Assembly: GCF_963678635.1 (NCBI RefSeq)
Contig: NC_087068.1
Location: forward strand, 17,301,872 to 17,365,871
Length of the DNA stretch: 64,000 nucleotides
Direction of reading: 5' to 3'
From: Symsagittifera roscoffensis
Taxonomy: Eukaryota; Xenacoelomorpha; Acoela; Convolutidae
The notes beneath the pieces are model-generated. The model saw nothing but the letters and a program-made list of their open reading frames with translations. It did not search any database and was not told the origin of the DNA. Within the stretch, counting starts at the first letter, position 1. Each line of letters opens with the position of its first letter. The translations under genes and the position numbers were made by a program. Below are positions 23,674 through 35,785 of the stretch, piece after piece.

Positions 23674-24662
23674 TGTATCTATTTTACGAACATTGCGTGA
23701 TTCAATGAGGACATTGACCGGACTGTCCGGGGAGTATGTGACATTCGACCAGAGTGGACAAAATGCAGTCTCTGCAGATTTCGAATTTTTAGCAGTGAAC
23801 CTTCCGAGTTAATGATTTTGAAGGATTAACGACGTTATTCGGATGATTAGCAGAACGGTGAAGGTCAGGATATTCCCGTATTTTAAAATTTTAAATTTTC
23901 GAAGTGATGACGTAACATTTCTGAGAAACGTCAGAAACGGCCATTTTGGCAAGAGAAGCTGAAAAGCAACAGAACAACATTAGTTGCGATAGCAAGAAGA
24001 ACAAAAATTGTGATAGAAAAACAACAACGAATCGCGGAATTGACAGAGAACGTTCCGAGTTGCAACTATTGTGTCGCTACAATAGTTGCAAGGCCGTTGC
24101 GAGCAACGGTTAAGGGTGGAAGACAGCCTTCCGGGTTACGGAGAAGTCAAGTTTAACGTGCTTGATTCAGTGGATTCAAGAATCCGGAAGGGTTTCGGGA
24201 CTGAGACTTTTATCCTTTTACATAAACTTTTAGCTTCCTGTCATGTCCTGATTTGAATTTAATTAACAACTGGATTCATTTTGATAAGGATGAGAAGCTA
24301 GGAGTCGGGGGAAAGGGTTGATCCATCTTCGATGGAGATGATGATTTTTATCTACTGAACAAAAACAATAGTAATATAGTAAATAGTAGTAACCCTGTTT
24401 TTAGGAGTGACCTCGTGGTCTGGGAACACTGAGACCCAGCCATGAGCTCACTATTTCTGCATGTAATCTAGTTAATTTGAGTGTTTTGACCGAAGCCGAA
24501 AGCAGTAACGTTTTTGTCGACCCGATGTTAGAAAAGACCACCGAAAAGTACTGGCTTGGTAGAGACGGTGAAAAGCATATAAAGCTCTGTTTAGACGTTA
24601 GCCAGTCGTCTTAGGACTTAGTTTTATTTTCCGTCGATATGTATCTTCCGGGCGAATGTTAC
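23674..24662 (+). repeat. Family A 3' LTR (start tentative)
   Basis: The right end CCGGGCGAATGTTACA is supported because element 3 has the same edge (56692) joined to different sequence. The left end is tentative: element 3 reads TGTAAC at 57672, giving a six-base inverted repeat with the closing GTTACA and a length of 981 bases, and element 1 reads TGTATC at the same place (989 bases). No convincing polypurine tract was seen just upstream, so the true LTR could start further left. The conserved TCCGGGGAGTATGTG and two hairpins lie inside. Confidence 0.55.
24060..24109 (+). promoter_or_regulatory. Two adjacent hairpins in the family A LTR
   Basis: TTGCAACTATTG (24060-24071) pairs perfectly with CAATAGTTGCAA (24080-24091) around an 8-base loop. 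CCGTTGC and GCAACGG (24094-24109) form a second 7-bp stem around GA. Both stems recur at 30454-30503 (one mismatch) and at 57243-57292 in element 3, where the first loop differs but the arms are unchanged. If transcribed this would be a strong RNA structure; packaging, dimerisation or transcript control are possible roles. Confidence 0.7.
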
Positions 24663-27274
24663 AAAGAGCCCTGTTCCTGTTATGAAGAGAGCCGAAAGGA
24701 ACAAGAGAGAAGGATCAAAAACAGTCGATAGGAATATGTTAGCTTAATTAGCTTAATCAATTGAAATCCTGTTGTAGCCTGATGAGTCAATTCCCCTTGT
24801 TAATCTTTATTGGAAAAATAAATCTTGTCTTCGCTTTATTTTTTTGTAAGCATTCCCTGTACAAATCTGTAAATCTATGTTTTCTTTTTAATTAAATTGA
24901 AGTTGGTTTTAATTAAATTGAATTTTTTTTTAATTAAATTTTTTTAAATATTTAAAATTGAAGTTGGTTGAGCCCTGATGCATCATGAATTGGTTCTCGA
25001 GATTTCTCTATCTCAGACCGAATCAGTTACAAGCCTAATTTTGTAGTGGCTATGTTTTGCAACAAGAAGAATTGCTGTAGGACTGAAGGACGCACCCCTG
25101 AAGCTGAAAGAATAAAACTAATTGGACATAATCAGCAGAATTCTATGGTGCTGACAATAGGAGAGACTAAAATAGTCAAGGATAGTAGATGCAGCAGGAT
25201 ACTGAAGTGTTTGTCGGAAAATTTAACGCAAAAGCCAAGATGAAACGTTGAAAGTGAATTGTTGATGAATGGTAAAAATCGAGGTTTGATTGACTTTGGG
25301 AAACTGTGGGAAGCCAATTCGGACCGTCTGCTTGAATCTTGTAGGTTACCGTGAGTTGAGTTTGACATTCCAGATCTTTGGATTGTCTTGAATGCTCGTT
25401 TGGAGTTGAAATACTGTGTAGAGACTGGCAACTAGAAGATTAGTAAATGGAAGATCATTAGAAACTGATAAAATTAGGATCAAAAGCTTGACCAGTCCTG
25501 GAGAAAATGGCTTGCGTACTTTTTTAACCAATAGATAGGAACGCAAGCTAACTTATCCTTTCTGATCGCAAATCTCTTTGCGAATAATAGTGGTCAGAGT
25601 TTGTTCAGCTGGTGTTTGACATGACCATGAAAAATGATGTTTAAGATCATAAGACGAGTAAACCAACAGCCACGTAGCAGTTGGTAATTGAGTAGACTGT
25701 CTTTCTTAGTGTAAATCAGAGTGGTTTATTCATTGCACGAAGAAGAGATGCGATGTTTGTCCTGAGTTATATAGTCAGGGGTTTGAATGAGTAGGCTACA
25801 GCCATAGAAAAAGGAAACTGAGAGTTACATGAGTAAACTTAAACGATTTACCCAATATATCTAAAAAGAGCTTCCTGTCACAAATAGGAAGACGAGAAAA
25901 AGTAAAAGATTCGCGGTTAAGAAGATGGAAAATAACTTGACCTCAACGAGCTTCTTCAGTTATTAAAAATGCCTAACATAGTTCTTTCCTATCCATTTTG
26001 GTGGGATGTGGGTACAATGAGAGCTATTTGCTAGGCAAGTATTACAGAATTTAGCCATTAAGAGTCAATGAACGTAGTTTCAAATTTTTTTTCAGGAAGA
26101 GTCATAATAATTGTTCACGCTCAAATTTGATTTTTCCCGAAAAAACTTTGCTCAAAGGATGACTGAAATTTTGGCCATCTCTACTTTCGCCTACGAAAAG
26201 AAAGATGGAGAAAAGACAGTTTCGAAGTATTTAAAAAAAAAACATTTTCTGCTCCTTGTTCGGCTGTAAAGTTTCCATCTTATAATATATCGGCTTACAG
26301 GCCTTTTTGAGAAGTTTGAGAAGAAAGTTTTTTGACAAATTGAGGACAAATTGAGGATAATTTCTGGTTGATTAATTTTTTCGATTTTGTTTCTACGGTT
26401 TTCATCTTTATTTTTGTCGGTTAGCTTGTCCTGCTCTGTATGGGTTTTATCACATGAAGCGCAATAGTTCGTGTTGCCCCTCTTGGTTAAGTTTTGTAAT
26501 TCCTGTCCTGATATTTATGCAAATTTTTACACAAATGAAGCGTAGTGTTTTATTACGAAGATTTTTACCTTAGTCGCAAAGACAAGTGCTCTTTTGGTTG
26601 CACGTTTGGTTTATATCAATTTAGAAGCATATGCTGCTTCCTTAGTTTTGGCTAGTGTTAGGTTTTATTTGAAAAAACAAACAGGTAATATGAAATTGAA
26701 TGGGATTCGTTATTTTATATATTTTTTGCGACGCTCTGTAAAATTTTTGTACTTTACACAAATTTCAATTTTGTTCAAAAACTACTGTTCTGATTTTCAA
26801 AAAAAATAGTACAAATGGAAAAATCGGCCGCTCTTCTATTTGCCTATATATTTCGCTAGTCCCTTTTTTTGCCCCACGTTCTGCGGCATTTAAATGTTTC
26901 CGTAGGGGGGTTTTTGACCTAATTGTTTTCAATTTTCTCAAATATTAAAAGCACAAATCCGAGATGAAAGTTTCAATCAGAAGAGCAAATCTTGGCACTT
27001 TTTTCCTTCTCAAGCGGCTTTTCCCTAAATTCGGTAGAAAAAAGTTGGGGCCGCAAACATACCCATTTTTTGACATTTTGGTTAATTTAATTTTTTTTTC
27101 GAACACTAACATGCGAAATTGTAGATTAAGGATTCAACCGAAAGCAAAAAAACCAGTTGTGTGACTTTTTGCGCAAAAGATTATGCCTTACGTTTTGTAA
27201 AAAAAATGAATATCATTAGAAAAGGTCCAATTTTTAAAGTGTTGCCGGTTTTTTGAAAACTTTTTCCCCCAAAA
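24663..27274. repeat. 2.6 kb non-coding segment, first copy
   Basis: It directly follows the LTR end of element 1. The sequence is AT-rich with long A and T runs and a set of TTTTAATTAAATTGAA-type short repeats at 24884-24972. An AATAAA lies near 24815, followed by a T-rich tract. No open frame above about 70 codons and no retroelement domain was seen. It is repeated at 31058-33661. It could be host DNA that was flanking the insertion, or a non-autonomous element I do not recognise. Confidence 0.6.
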
Positions 27275-28309
27275 CGAAAAAGCATATGTCGAAGCACGGC
27301 AGGGTGTACAGTGAATATCAGTTGGACATTGGAGCAGGAGCTTTCAAGCGAGCTCTCGTGACTCATCGGAATGCAGTGACCACTGCTGTGAAAAGAATTT
27401 CCAGGACGAGTGAACGTAGTGGAAAGGAGAAGGCAGAGATGTTAAAGGAAGATTTGGAGAGAAACGTGACGTTGTGTCTCCACAACAGCTTCTGCAGGAA
27501 CAGAGAATCTAACGTGGATCCCCTACCTTGTTGCAAACAGAGGGTAGAAGAGCAGAAGTGTTGGAGGACGGCTTCCAGCAGCGTCAGGATAGCTAACGAC
27601 GTGTTGCAGGATACGGAGACTGAGAGTGCAGAGTCAGTATCACAGGAGGAAGAAATGGAACATTGACGAATGACCGAAAAACAAGATGCAAAAAGTGACG
27701 AAATTAGAAGAATTTAGAAGTTTTTGAACTTCTAAACGACGAAAAAAGAAGAAAACAAGGGAGTGATGAAGAAAAAGTCAAAACTCAGAATTGTTTTATT
27801 TGTGTGAAAAAACTCAAGTGAGAAACCAAGCAACCAAGTTGTAATTGAAAACTGAAACATTTAGTTGAGTTTTGAAATTGTTGCATTTATAAATTTGCAA
27901 TTTGGTTTTAGTTGAGTGGCTTTAGAGACGCTCACTTACTATTCATTTAGAAAGGCTTAAGCAAAGGAGTATATTTAAATATTCCACCCTACATGACTGT
28001 TTTTAATCAGCTAGGAGAACTGATCACTTTGTGGTGACGTGGAAGGCTTGGGTAATCTCTCAAAGAGGGAGATTGTTTCATTGTTCTTTCTAACCACAGA
28101 GTTCCTTAGTTTTAATATTCAGGACAATGACAAGCAAGATTTCCGAAGGGAAAAAGCATAGTAGGATAATTTTAGCTTGTTGGTTGGCAGGACTGTCCTG
28201 CAAACCAACACCTTTTAAATCTAGGAGAAAAAATTTTAATCGAAACATTGACATTGGAAGTCAGAAAATATGTTTTATCTTTGGTCATATCCTCAATGTG
28301 CAGATTAAT
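27275..28309 (+). repeat. Family A 3' tail fragment, copy 1
   Basis: It starts abruptly at CGAAAAAGCATATGTCG and carries the last ~130 codons of the family A accessory region (to 27666), the 3' non-coding region and part of the LTR side up to GATTAA, where a family B LTR end begins. The upstream part of the element is not joined to it. It is a fossil fragment, carried along by the 6.39 kb duplication. Confidence 0.85.
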
Positions 28310-29840
28310 TGTAACATTCGTCTACTGTAGTCACACATGAGGCTTAAGAAAAATAGGCCCTATAACCATTGGCTCAAGAGTCAGGGACACTATCTCTTGT
28401 GTTTTTCTACCTCAAGAACGGTCGGAGCCAATTCGGTTCGCTTGCGACATGAGACTGGAACCCGTTACAGCTTAAAGGCCACTACCAAAATACCCCCCCC
28501 CCCCCACTCTAGAAATAAAAACGTCCCCATACTTAGGTCTCGAAATACCCAAAATACATGAACGCCGTTAAAAACCGGGTCGGAACAATCCGCTTAGTTA
28601 CTTTTTATTGGACAGTGGAACTTTGATCCATTTCAGATTGATCAACCTAAAACTCGCCTTATCTCAACATAACTATCATAAAATACACTCGAGAAATTTA
28701 AATTGAGAACTCACATGTCGATGCACTTGAGTATGAGGAATAACTAAAAGATAAGCAGCTTGAGAACTAAATAATATAACTGAATAAGTTTGATGCTAAT
28801 TAGTTTTAACAACAGAAGTAAGTTCTGTCTCAAGAATCAAAGTTTCTGAATGAACCATTGGGACACTCGTGTTGTCCACTCTTCCATTGAATGTTCACTC
28901 CTTTCCGTTTGAATAGTCGTCCTTTCTCAAGTCTGTATTCTATTCTCCTGTTTTCAGGATAAGACAGCTCTACTCTCTGATTATTTCGTATCGAGAAATT
29001 GCGAATAGCAATTTCCTGTCTTTTTCTTGAGTAGTTTCCCGCAATTGTTAATTCGGTCGTTCTGACTTTTCACTTTTTGTTTTCAGTTGGTTCGAGAAAA
29101 CTGAGCATGACTGACTCCATTCGAAATTTTCAAAATCAAAACTTCACTCCAAAATTACGCGTTTCTCAAGGTCAAACCTCCAGACATGACCGACTGGCAC
29201 ATACTCCCCGGACTCGAGACCGATGTCCCCATCGTGTGTTGTCATCTGCCAGTGAGTCCCAGAGAACCGAGTGTTGCTCAAGATACAGTGCCAGTGGTCA
29301 TTTACAGAAGTTTGCATCGGACTTAAGCTTATCTACCTTCCAAAATTCACAACCATATAAAATTTTCACGCTATCGCTAAACAGCAATCAAAATTTGTAC
29401 ACACCTGCACCCATGAATCCCCGCTTTTCAAGCTGGTATTTTTTTTTTTTTTTTTTTTAAATTTCTTTTGTCCTATTCAGTCAGGAAATTGTCATGCATC
29501 ATTCTGATTTATATAATAGATCTATCATATTAATAACAATATCTTATTCGTCTAAAATTTCTTTTTCGTGAACCCAGATTTCATCCGAGTTCACCCTCGA
29601 GCCCCCTCCCTCTCAAGACTCAAGACTCTAGAATTTTCCCCTCGAGCCACCGGCTCACCTCATGTCCTTCGCCCTCGAGGTACCCGACACCGGTGTTCTT
29701 GACACTGTAATTTATTCCAACAGTGCTTCTTCGTCATCGGAGCTGATCACAATTTCCTCCCAGGCCTTCAGCTGTTCGTAGGATCGCATCCACTCCCTCT
29801 TCTCTTGCAACCTCTTCAATTGACTTGGTAAGCTCTTTAC
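28310..29840 (-). mobile_element. Family B 3' end fragment (LTR and gene tail), copy 1
   Basis: On the minus strand this is the last ~60 codons of the family B accessory region (29655-29840), the 3' non-coding region with a long T tract on the plus strand (29441-29458), and the LTR ending CGAATGTTACA at 28310. It matches 36448-38210 of element 2. A candidate LTR start TGTATC lies at 29287, giving about 978 bases. A run of 13 C lies at 28493-28505. The open frame on the plus strand at 29077-29460 is an antisense chance frame. Confidence 0.82.
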
Positions 29841-31057
29841 CTGCAAACCAACACCTTTTAAATCTAGGAGAAAAAATTTTAATCGAAACATTGACATTGG
29901 AAGTCAGAAAATATGTTTTATCTTTGGTCATATCCTCAATGTGCAGATTAATGAAAGAGTTTGAAGGCTATAGTGATGTGGTATGATGCCAATTATATTC
30001 TGCAGTGAGTCGATGTGACGTGGATAAAAGTAATTTCGTGCATTTTGTAAATTCTGTTCGATGACACTGTATCTATTTTACGAACATTGCGTGATTCAAT
30101 GAGGACATTGACCGGACTGTCCGGGGAGTATGTGACATTCGACCAGAATGGACAAAATGCAATCTCTGCAGATTTCGAATTTTTAGCAGTGAACCTTCCG
30201 AGTTAATGATTTTGAAGGATTAACGACGTTATTCGGATGATTAGCAGAACGGTGAAGGTCAGGATATTCCCGTATTTTAAAATTTTAAATTTTCGAAGTG
30301 ATGACGTAACATTTCTGAGAAACGTCAGAAACGGCCATTTTGGCAAGAGAAGCTGAAAAGCAACAGAACAACATTAGTTGCGATAGCAAGAAGAACAAAA
30401 ATTGTGATAGAAAAACAACAACGAATCGCGGAATTGACAGAGAACGTTCCGAGTTGCAACGATTGTGTCGCTACAATAGTTGCAAGGCCGTTGCGAGCAA
30501 CGGTTAAGGGTGGAAGACAGCCTTCCGGGTTACGGAGAAGTCAAGTTTAACGTGCTTGATTCAGTGGATTCAAGAATCCGCAAGGGTTTCGGGACTGAGA
30601 CTTTTATCCTTTTACATAAACTTTTAGCTTCCTGTCATGTCCTGATTTGAATTTAATTAACAACTGGATTCATTTTGATAAGGATGAGAAGCTAGGAGTC
30701 GGGGGAAAGGGTTGATCCATCTTCGATGGAGATGATGATTTTTATCTACTGAACAAAAACAATAGTAATATAGTAAATAGTAGTAACCCTGTTTTTAGGA
30801 GTGACCTCGTGGTCTGGGGATACTGAGATCCAGCCATGAGCTCACTATTTTTGCATGTAATCTAGTTAATTTGAGTGTTTTGACCGAAGCCGAAAGCAGT
30901 AACGTTTTTGTCGACCCGATGTTAGAAAAGACCACCGAAAAGTACTGGCTTGGTAGAGACGGTGAAAAGCATATAAAGCTCTGTTTAGACGTTAGCCAGT
31001 CGTCTTAGGACTTAGTTTTATTTTCCGTCGATATGTATCTTCCGGGCGAATGTTACA
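29841..31057 (+). repeat. Family A LTR-side fragment, copy in unit 2
   Basis: It begins at CTGCAAACCAACACC and runs to the LTR end TGTTACA (31051-31057). It contains the same conserved TGTCCGGGGAGTATGTG (30118) and the two hairpins (30454-30503). It corresponds to 23447-24662. It differs from element 1 at its start (AAATCTAGG in place of ACACTAGG) and is there closer to the copy at 28198, which marks the duplication joint. Confidence 0.85.
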
Positions 31058-33661
31058 AAGAGCCCTGTTCCTGTTATAAAGAGAGCCGAAAGGAACAAGA
31101 GAGAAGGATCAAAAACAGTCGATAGGAATATGTTAGCTTAATTAGCTTAATCAATTGAAATCCTGTTGTAGCCTGATGAGTCAATTCCCCTTGTTAATCT
31201 TTATTGGAAAAATAAATCTTGTCTTCGCTTTATTTTTTTGTAAGCATTCCCTGTACAAATCTGTAAATCTATGTTTTCTTTTTAATTAAATTGAAGTTGG
31301 TTTTAATTAAATTGAAATTTTTTTTAATTAAAATTTTTTAAATATTTAAAATTGAAGTTGGTTGAGCCCTGATGCATCATGAATTGGTTCTCGAGATTTC
31401 TCTATCTCAGACCGAATCAGTTACAAGCCTAATTTTGTAGTGGCTATGTTTTGCAACAAGAAGAATTGCTGTAGGACTGAAGGACGCACCCCTGAAGCTG
31501 AAAGGATAAAACTAATTGGACATAATCAGCAGAATTCTATGGTGCTGACAATAGGAGAGACTAAAATAGTCAAGGATAGTAGATGCAGCAGGATACTGAA
31601 GTGTTTGTCGGAAAATTTAACGCAAAAGCCAAGATGAAACGTTGAAAGTGAATTGTTGATGAATGGTAAAAATCGAGGTTTGATTGACTTTGGGAAACTG
31701 TGGGAAGCCAATTCGGACCGTCTGCTTGAATCTTGTAGGTTACCGTGAGTTGAGTTTGACATTCCAGATCTTTGGATTGTCTTGAATGCTCGTTTGGAGT
31801 TGAAATACTGTGTAGAGACTGGCAACTAGAAGATTAGTAAATGGGAGATCATTAGAAACTGATAAAATTAGGATCAAAAGCTTGACCAGTCCTGGAGAAA
31901 ATGGCTTGCGTACTTTTTTAACCAATAGATAGGAACGCAAGCTAACTTATCCTTTCTGATCGCAAATCTCTTTGCAAATAATAGTGGTCAGAGTTTGTTC
32001 AGCTGGTGTTTGACATGACCATGAAAAATGATGTTTAAGATCATAAGACGAGTAAACCAACAGCCACGTAGCAGTTGGTAATTGAGTAGACTGTCTTTCT
32101 TAGTGTAAATCAGAGTGGTTTATTCATTGCACGAAGAAGAGATGCGATGTTTGTCCTGAGTTATATAGTCAGGGGTTTGAATGAGTAGGCTACAGCCATA
32201 GAAAAAGGAAATTGAGAGTTACATGATTAAACTTAAACGATTTACCCAATATATCTAAAAAGAGCTTCCTGTCACAAATAGGAAGACGAGAAAAAGTAAA
32301 AGATTCGCGGTTAAGAAGATGGAAAATAACTTGACCTCAACGAGCTTCTTCAGTTATTAAAAATGCCTAACATAGTTCTTTCCTATCCATTTTGGTGGGA
32401 TGTGGGTACAATGAGAGCTATTTGCTAGGCAAGTATTACAGAATTTAGCCATTAAGAGTCAATGAACGTAGTTTCAAATTTTTTTTCAGGAAGAGTCATA
32501 ATAATTGTTCACGCTCAAATTTGATTTTTCCCGAAAAAACTTTGCTCAAAGGATGACTGAAATTTTGGCCATCTCTACTTTCGCCTACGAAAAGAAAGAT
32601 GGAGAAAAGACAGTTTCGAAGTATTTAAAAAAAAAACATTTTCTGCTCCTTGTTCGGCTGTAAAGTTTCCATCTTATAATATATCGGCTTACAGGCCTTT
32701 TTGAGAAGTTTGAGAAGAAAGTTTTTTTTCAAGACAAATTGAGGATAATTTCTGGTTGATTAATTTTTTCGATTTTGTTTCTACGGTTTTCATCTTTATT
32801 TTTGTCGGTTAGCTTGTCCTGCTCTGTATGGGTTTTATCACATGAAGCGCAATAGTTCGTGTTGCCCCTCTTGGTTAAGTTTTGTAATTCCTGTCCTGAT
32901 ATTTATGCAAATTTTTACACAAATGAAGCGTAGTGTTTTATTACGAAGATTTTTACCTTAGTCGCAAAGACAAGTGCTCTTTTGGTTGCACGTTTGGTTT
33001 ATATCAATTTAGAAGCATATGCTGCTTCCTTAGTTTTGGCTAGTGTTGGGTTTTATTTGAAAAAACAAACAGGTAATATGAAAATGATGGGGATTCGTTA
33101 TTTTATATATTTTTTGCGACGCTCTGTAAAATTTTTGTACTTTACACAAATTTCAATTTTGTTCAAAAACTACTGTTCTGATTTTCAAAAAAATAGTACA
33201 AATGGAAAAATCGGCCGCTCTTCTATTTGCCTATTTATTTCGCTAGTCCCTTTTTTTGCCCCACGTTCTGCGGCATTAAAATGTTTCAGTAGGGGGGTTT
33301 TTGACCTAATTGTTTTCAATTTTCTCAAATATTAAAAGCACAAATCCGAGATGAAAGTTTCAATCAGAAGAGCAAATCTTGGCACTTTTTTCCTTCTCAA
33401 GCGGATTTTCCCTAAATTCGGTAGAAAAAAGTTGGGGCCGCAAACATACCCATTTTTTGACATTTTGGTTAATTTAATTTTTTTTTCGAACACTAACATG
33501 CGAAATTGTAGATTAAGGATTCAACCGAAAGCAAAAAAACCAGTTGTGTGACTTTTTGCGCAAAAGATTATGCCTTACGTTTTGTAAAAAAAATGAATAT
33601 CATTAGAAAAGGTCCAATTTTTAAAGTGTTGCCGGTTTTTTGAAAACTTTTTCCCCCAAAA
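31058..33661. repeat. 2.6 kb non-coding segment, second copy
   Basis: Second copy of the AT-rich segment at 24663-27274, nearly identical, with small indels (for example near 32720). No gene is seen. It is bounded by the family A LTR end and a family A tail, exactly as in the first copy. Confidence 0.7.
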
Positions 33662-34696
33662 CGAAAAAGCATATGTCGAAGCACGGCAGGGTGTACAGTG
33701 AATATCAGTTGGACATTGGAGCAGGAGCTTTCAAGCGAGCTCTCGTGACTCATCGGAATGCAGTGACCACTGCTGTGAAAAGAATTTCCAGGACGAGTGA
33801 ACGTAGTGGAAAGGAGAAGGCAGAGATGTTAAAGGAAGATTTGGAGAGAAACGTGACGTTGTGTCTCCACAACAGCTTCTGCAGGAACAGAGAATCTAAC
33901 GTGGATCCCCTACCTTGTTGCAAACAGAGGGTAGAAGAGCAGAAGTGTTGGAGGACGGCTTCCAGCAGCGTCAGGATAGCTAACGACGTGTTGCAGGATA
34001 CGGAGACTGAGAGTGCAGAGTCAGTATCACAGGAGGAAGAAATGGAACATTGACGAATGACCGAAAAACAAGATGCAAAAAGTGACGAAATTAGAAGAAT
34101 TTAGAAGTTTTTGAACTTCTAAACGACGAAAAAAGAAGAAAACAAGGGAGTGATGAAGAAAAAGTCAAAACTCAGAATTGTTTTATTTGTGTGAAAAAAC
34201 TCAAGTGAGAAACCAAGCAACCAAGTTGTAATTGAAAACTGAAACATTTAGTTGAGTTTTGAAATTGTTGCATTTATAAATTTGCAATTTGGTTTTAGTT
34301 GAGTGGCTTTAGAGACGCTCACTTACTATTCATTTAGAAAGGCTTAAGCAAAGGAGTATATTTAAATATTCCACCCTACATGACTGTTTTTAATCAGCTA
34401 GGAGAACTGATCACTTTGTGGTGACGTGGAAGGCTTGGGTAATCTCTCAAAGAGGGAGATTGTTTCATTGTTCTTTCTAACCACAGAGTTCCTTAGTTTT
34501 AATATTCAGGACAATGACAAGCAAGATTTCCGAAGGGAAAAAGCATAGTAGGATAATTTTAGCTTGTTGGTTGGCAGGACTGTCCTGCAAACCAACACCT
34601 TTTAAATCTAGGAGAAAAAATTTTAATCGAAACATTGACATTGGAAGTCAGAAAATATGTTTTATCTTTGGTCATATCCTCAATGTGCAGATTAAT
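33662..34696 (+). repeat. Family A 3' tail fragment, copy 2
   Basis: Copy of 27275-28309 with the same abrupt start and the same end at GATTAA before a family B LTR end. It holds the tail of the accessory region to 34053 and the 3' non-coding region. Confidence 0.85.
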
Positions 34697-35785
34697 TGTA
34701 ACATTCGTCTACTGTAGTCACACATGAGGCTTAAGAAAAATAGGCCCTATAACCATTGGCTCAAGAGTCAGGGACACTATCTCTTGTGTTTTTCTACCTC
34801 AAGAACGGTCGGAGCCAATTCGGTTCGCTTGCGACATGAGACTGGAACCCGTTACAGCTTAAAGGCCACTACCAAAATACCCCCCCCCCCCCCACTCTAG
34901 AAATAAAAACGTCCCCATACTTAGGTCTCGAAATACCCAAAATACATGAACGCCGTTAAAAACCGGGTCGGAACAATCCGCTTAGTTACTTTTTATTGGA
35001 CAGTGGAACTTTGATCCATTTCAGATGGATCAACCTAAAACTCGCCTTATCTCAACATAACTATCATAAAATACACTCGAGAAATTTAAATTGAGAACTC
35101 ACATGTCGATGCACTTGAGTATGAGGAATAACTAAAAGATAAGCTGCTTGAGAACTAAATAATATAACTGAATAAGTTTGATGCTAATTAGTTTTAACAA
35201 CAGAAGTAAGTTCTGTCTCAAGAATCAAAGTTTCTGAATGAACCATTGGGACACTCGTGTTGTCCACTCTTCCATTGAATGTTCACTCCTTTCCGTTTGA
35301 ATAGTCGTCCTTTCTCAAGTCTGTATTCTATTCTCCTGTTTTCAGGATAAGACAGCTCTACTCTCTGATTATTTCGTATCGAGAAATTGCGAATAGCAAT
35401 TTCCTGTCTTTTTCTTGAGTAGTTTCCCGCAATTGTTAATTCGGTCGTTCTGACTTTTCACTTTTTGTTTTCAGTTGGTTCGAGAAAACTGAGCATGACT
35501 GACTCCATTCGAAATTTTCAAAATCAAAACTTCACTCCAAAATTACGCGTTTCTCAAGGTCAAACCTCCAGACATGACCGACTGGCACATACTCCCCTGA
35601 CTCGAGACCGATGTCCCCATCGTGTGTTGTCATCTGCCAGTGAGTCCCAGAGAACCGAGTGTTGCTCAAGATACAGTGCCAGTGGTCATTTACAGAAGTT
35701 TGCATCGGACTTAAGTTTATCTACCTTCCAAAATTCACAACCATATAAAGTTTTCAAAATCAAAACTTCACTCCAAAATTACGCG
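34697..35785 (-). mobile_element. Family B LTR fragment, copy 2
   Basis: Copy of the family B LTR (end CGAATGTTACA at 34697 on the minus strand) with a run of 14 C at 34880-34893. It stops short of the family B gene tail. Its last ~34 bases (35752-35785) are the beginning of a second 236-bp repeat like that at 37495, and then the sequence switches to a family A tail. Confidence 0.8.

Larger units (their letters stand above)
5640..24662 (+). mobile_element. Element 1: Ty3/gypsy-type LTR retrotransposon, family A
   Basis: On the plus strand the order is protease, reverse transcriptase, RNase H, integrase, acidic tail, macro-like domain, coiled coil/SGNH hydrolase, second SGNH-like domain, very large uncharacterised region, 3' non-coding region and LTR. 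Gag and the 5' LTR are not in the window. At about 19 kb it is far longer than ordinary Ty3/gypsy elements. It is broken in roughly ten places. In a 165-residue stretch compared by eye it differs from element 3 by about 5%, so it is moderately young. The right end is set at TGTTACA (24656-24662) because element 3 has the same sequence edge at 56692. Confidence 0.85.
23447..35785 (+). repeat. Large direct duplication, 6.39 kb unit
   Basis: Unit 1 (23447-29840) and unit 2 (29841-35785) carry the same blocks in the same order: family A LTR part, a 2.6 kb non-coding segment, family A 3' tail, family B 3' end. Offsets are 6,394 in the LTR part and 6,387 from about 27275 onward. The copies are close to identical, differing by scattered single bases and short indels, so the duplication is recent. 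A third partial unit starts at 35786 and leads into element 2. An assembly artefact should be kept in mind, but the copies differ enough to be real. Confidence 0.88.

Noticed and set aside
25046-25243. Small gene of 65 codons, repeated at 31440
   Set aside because: It is repeated only as part of the 6.39 kb duplication, has no recognisable domain, and lies in AT-rich sequence full of chance frames.
29077-29460. Open frame of ~100-160 codons repeated at 29077, 35465 and 37209
   Set aside because: It is antisense to the family B LTR and 3' region and is repeated only because the LTR is repeated. No domain is present.
29712-29931. Small minus-strand genes of 61-65 codons
   Set aside because: They run across the joint between a family B gene tail and a family A LTR piece; the fusion is accidental.
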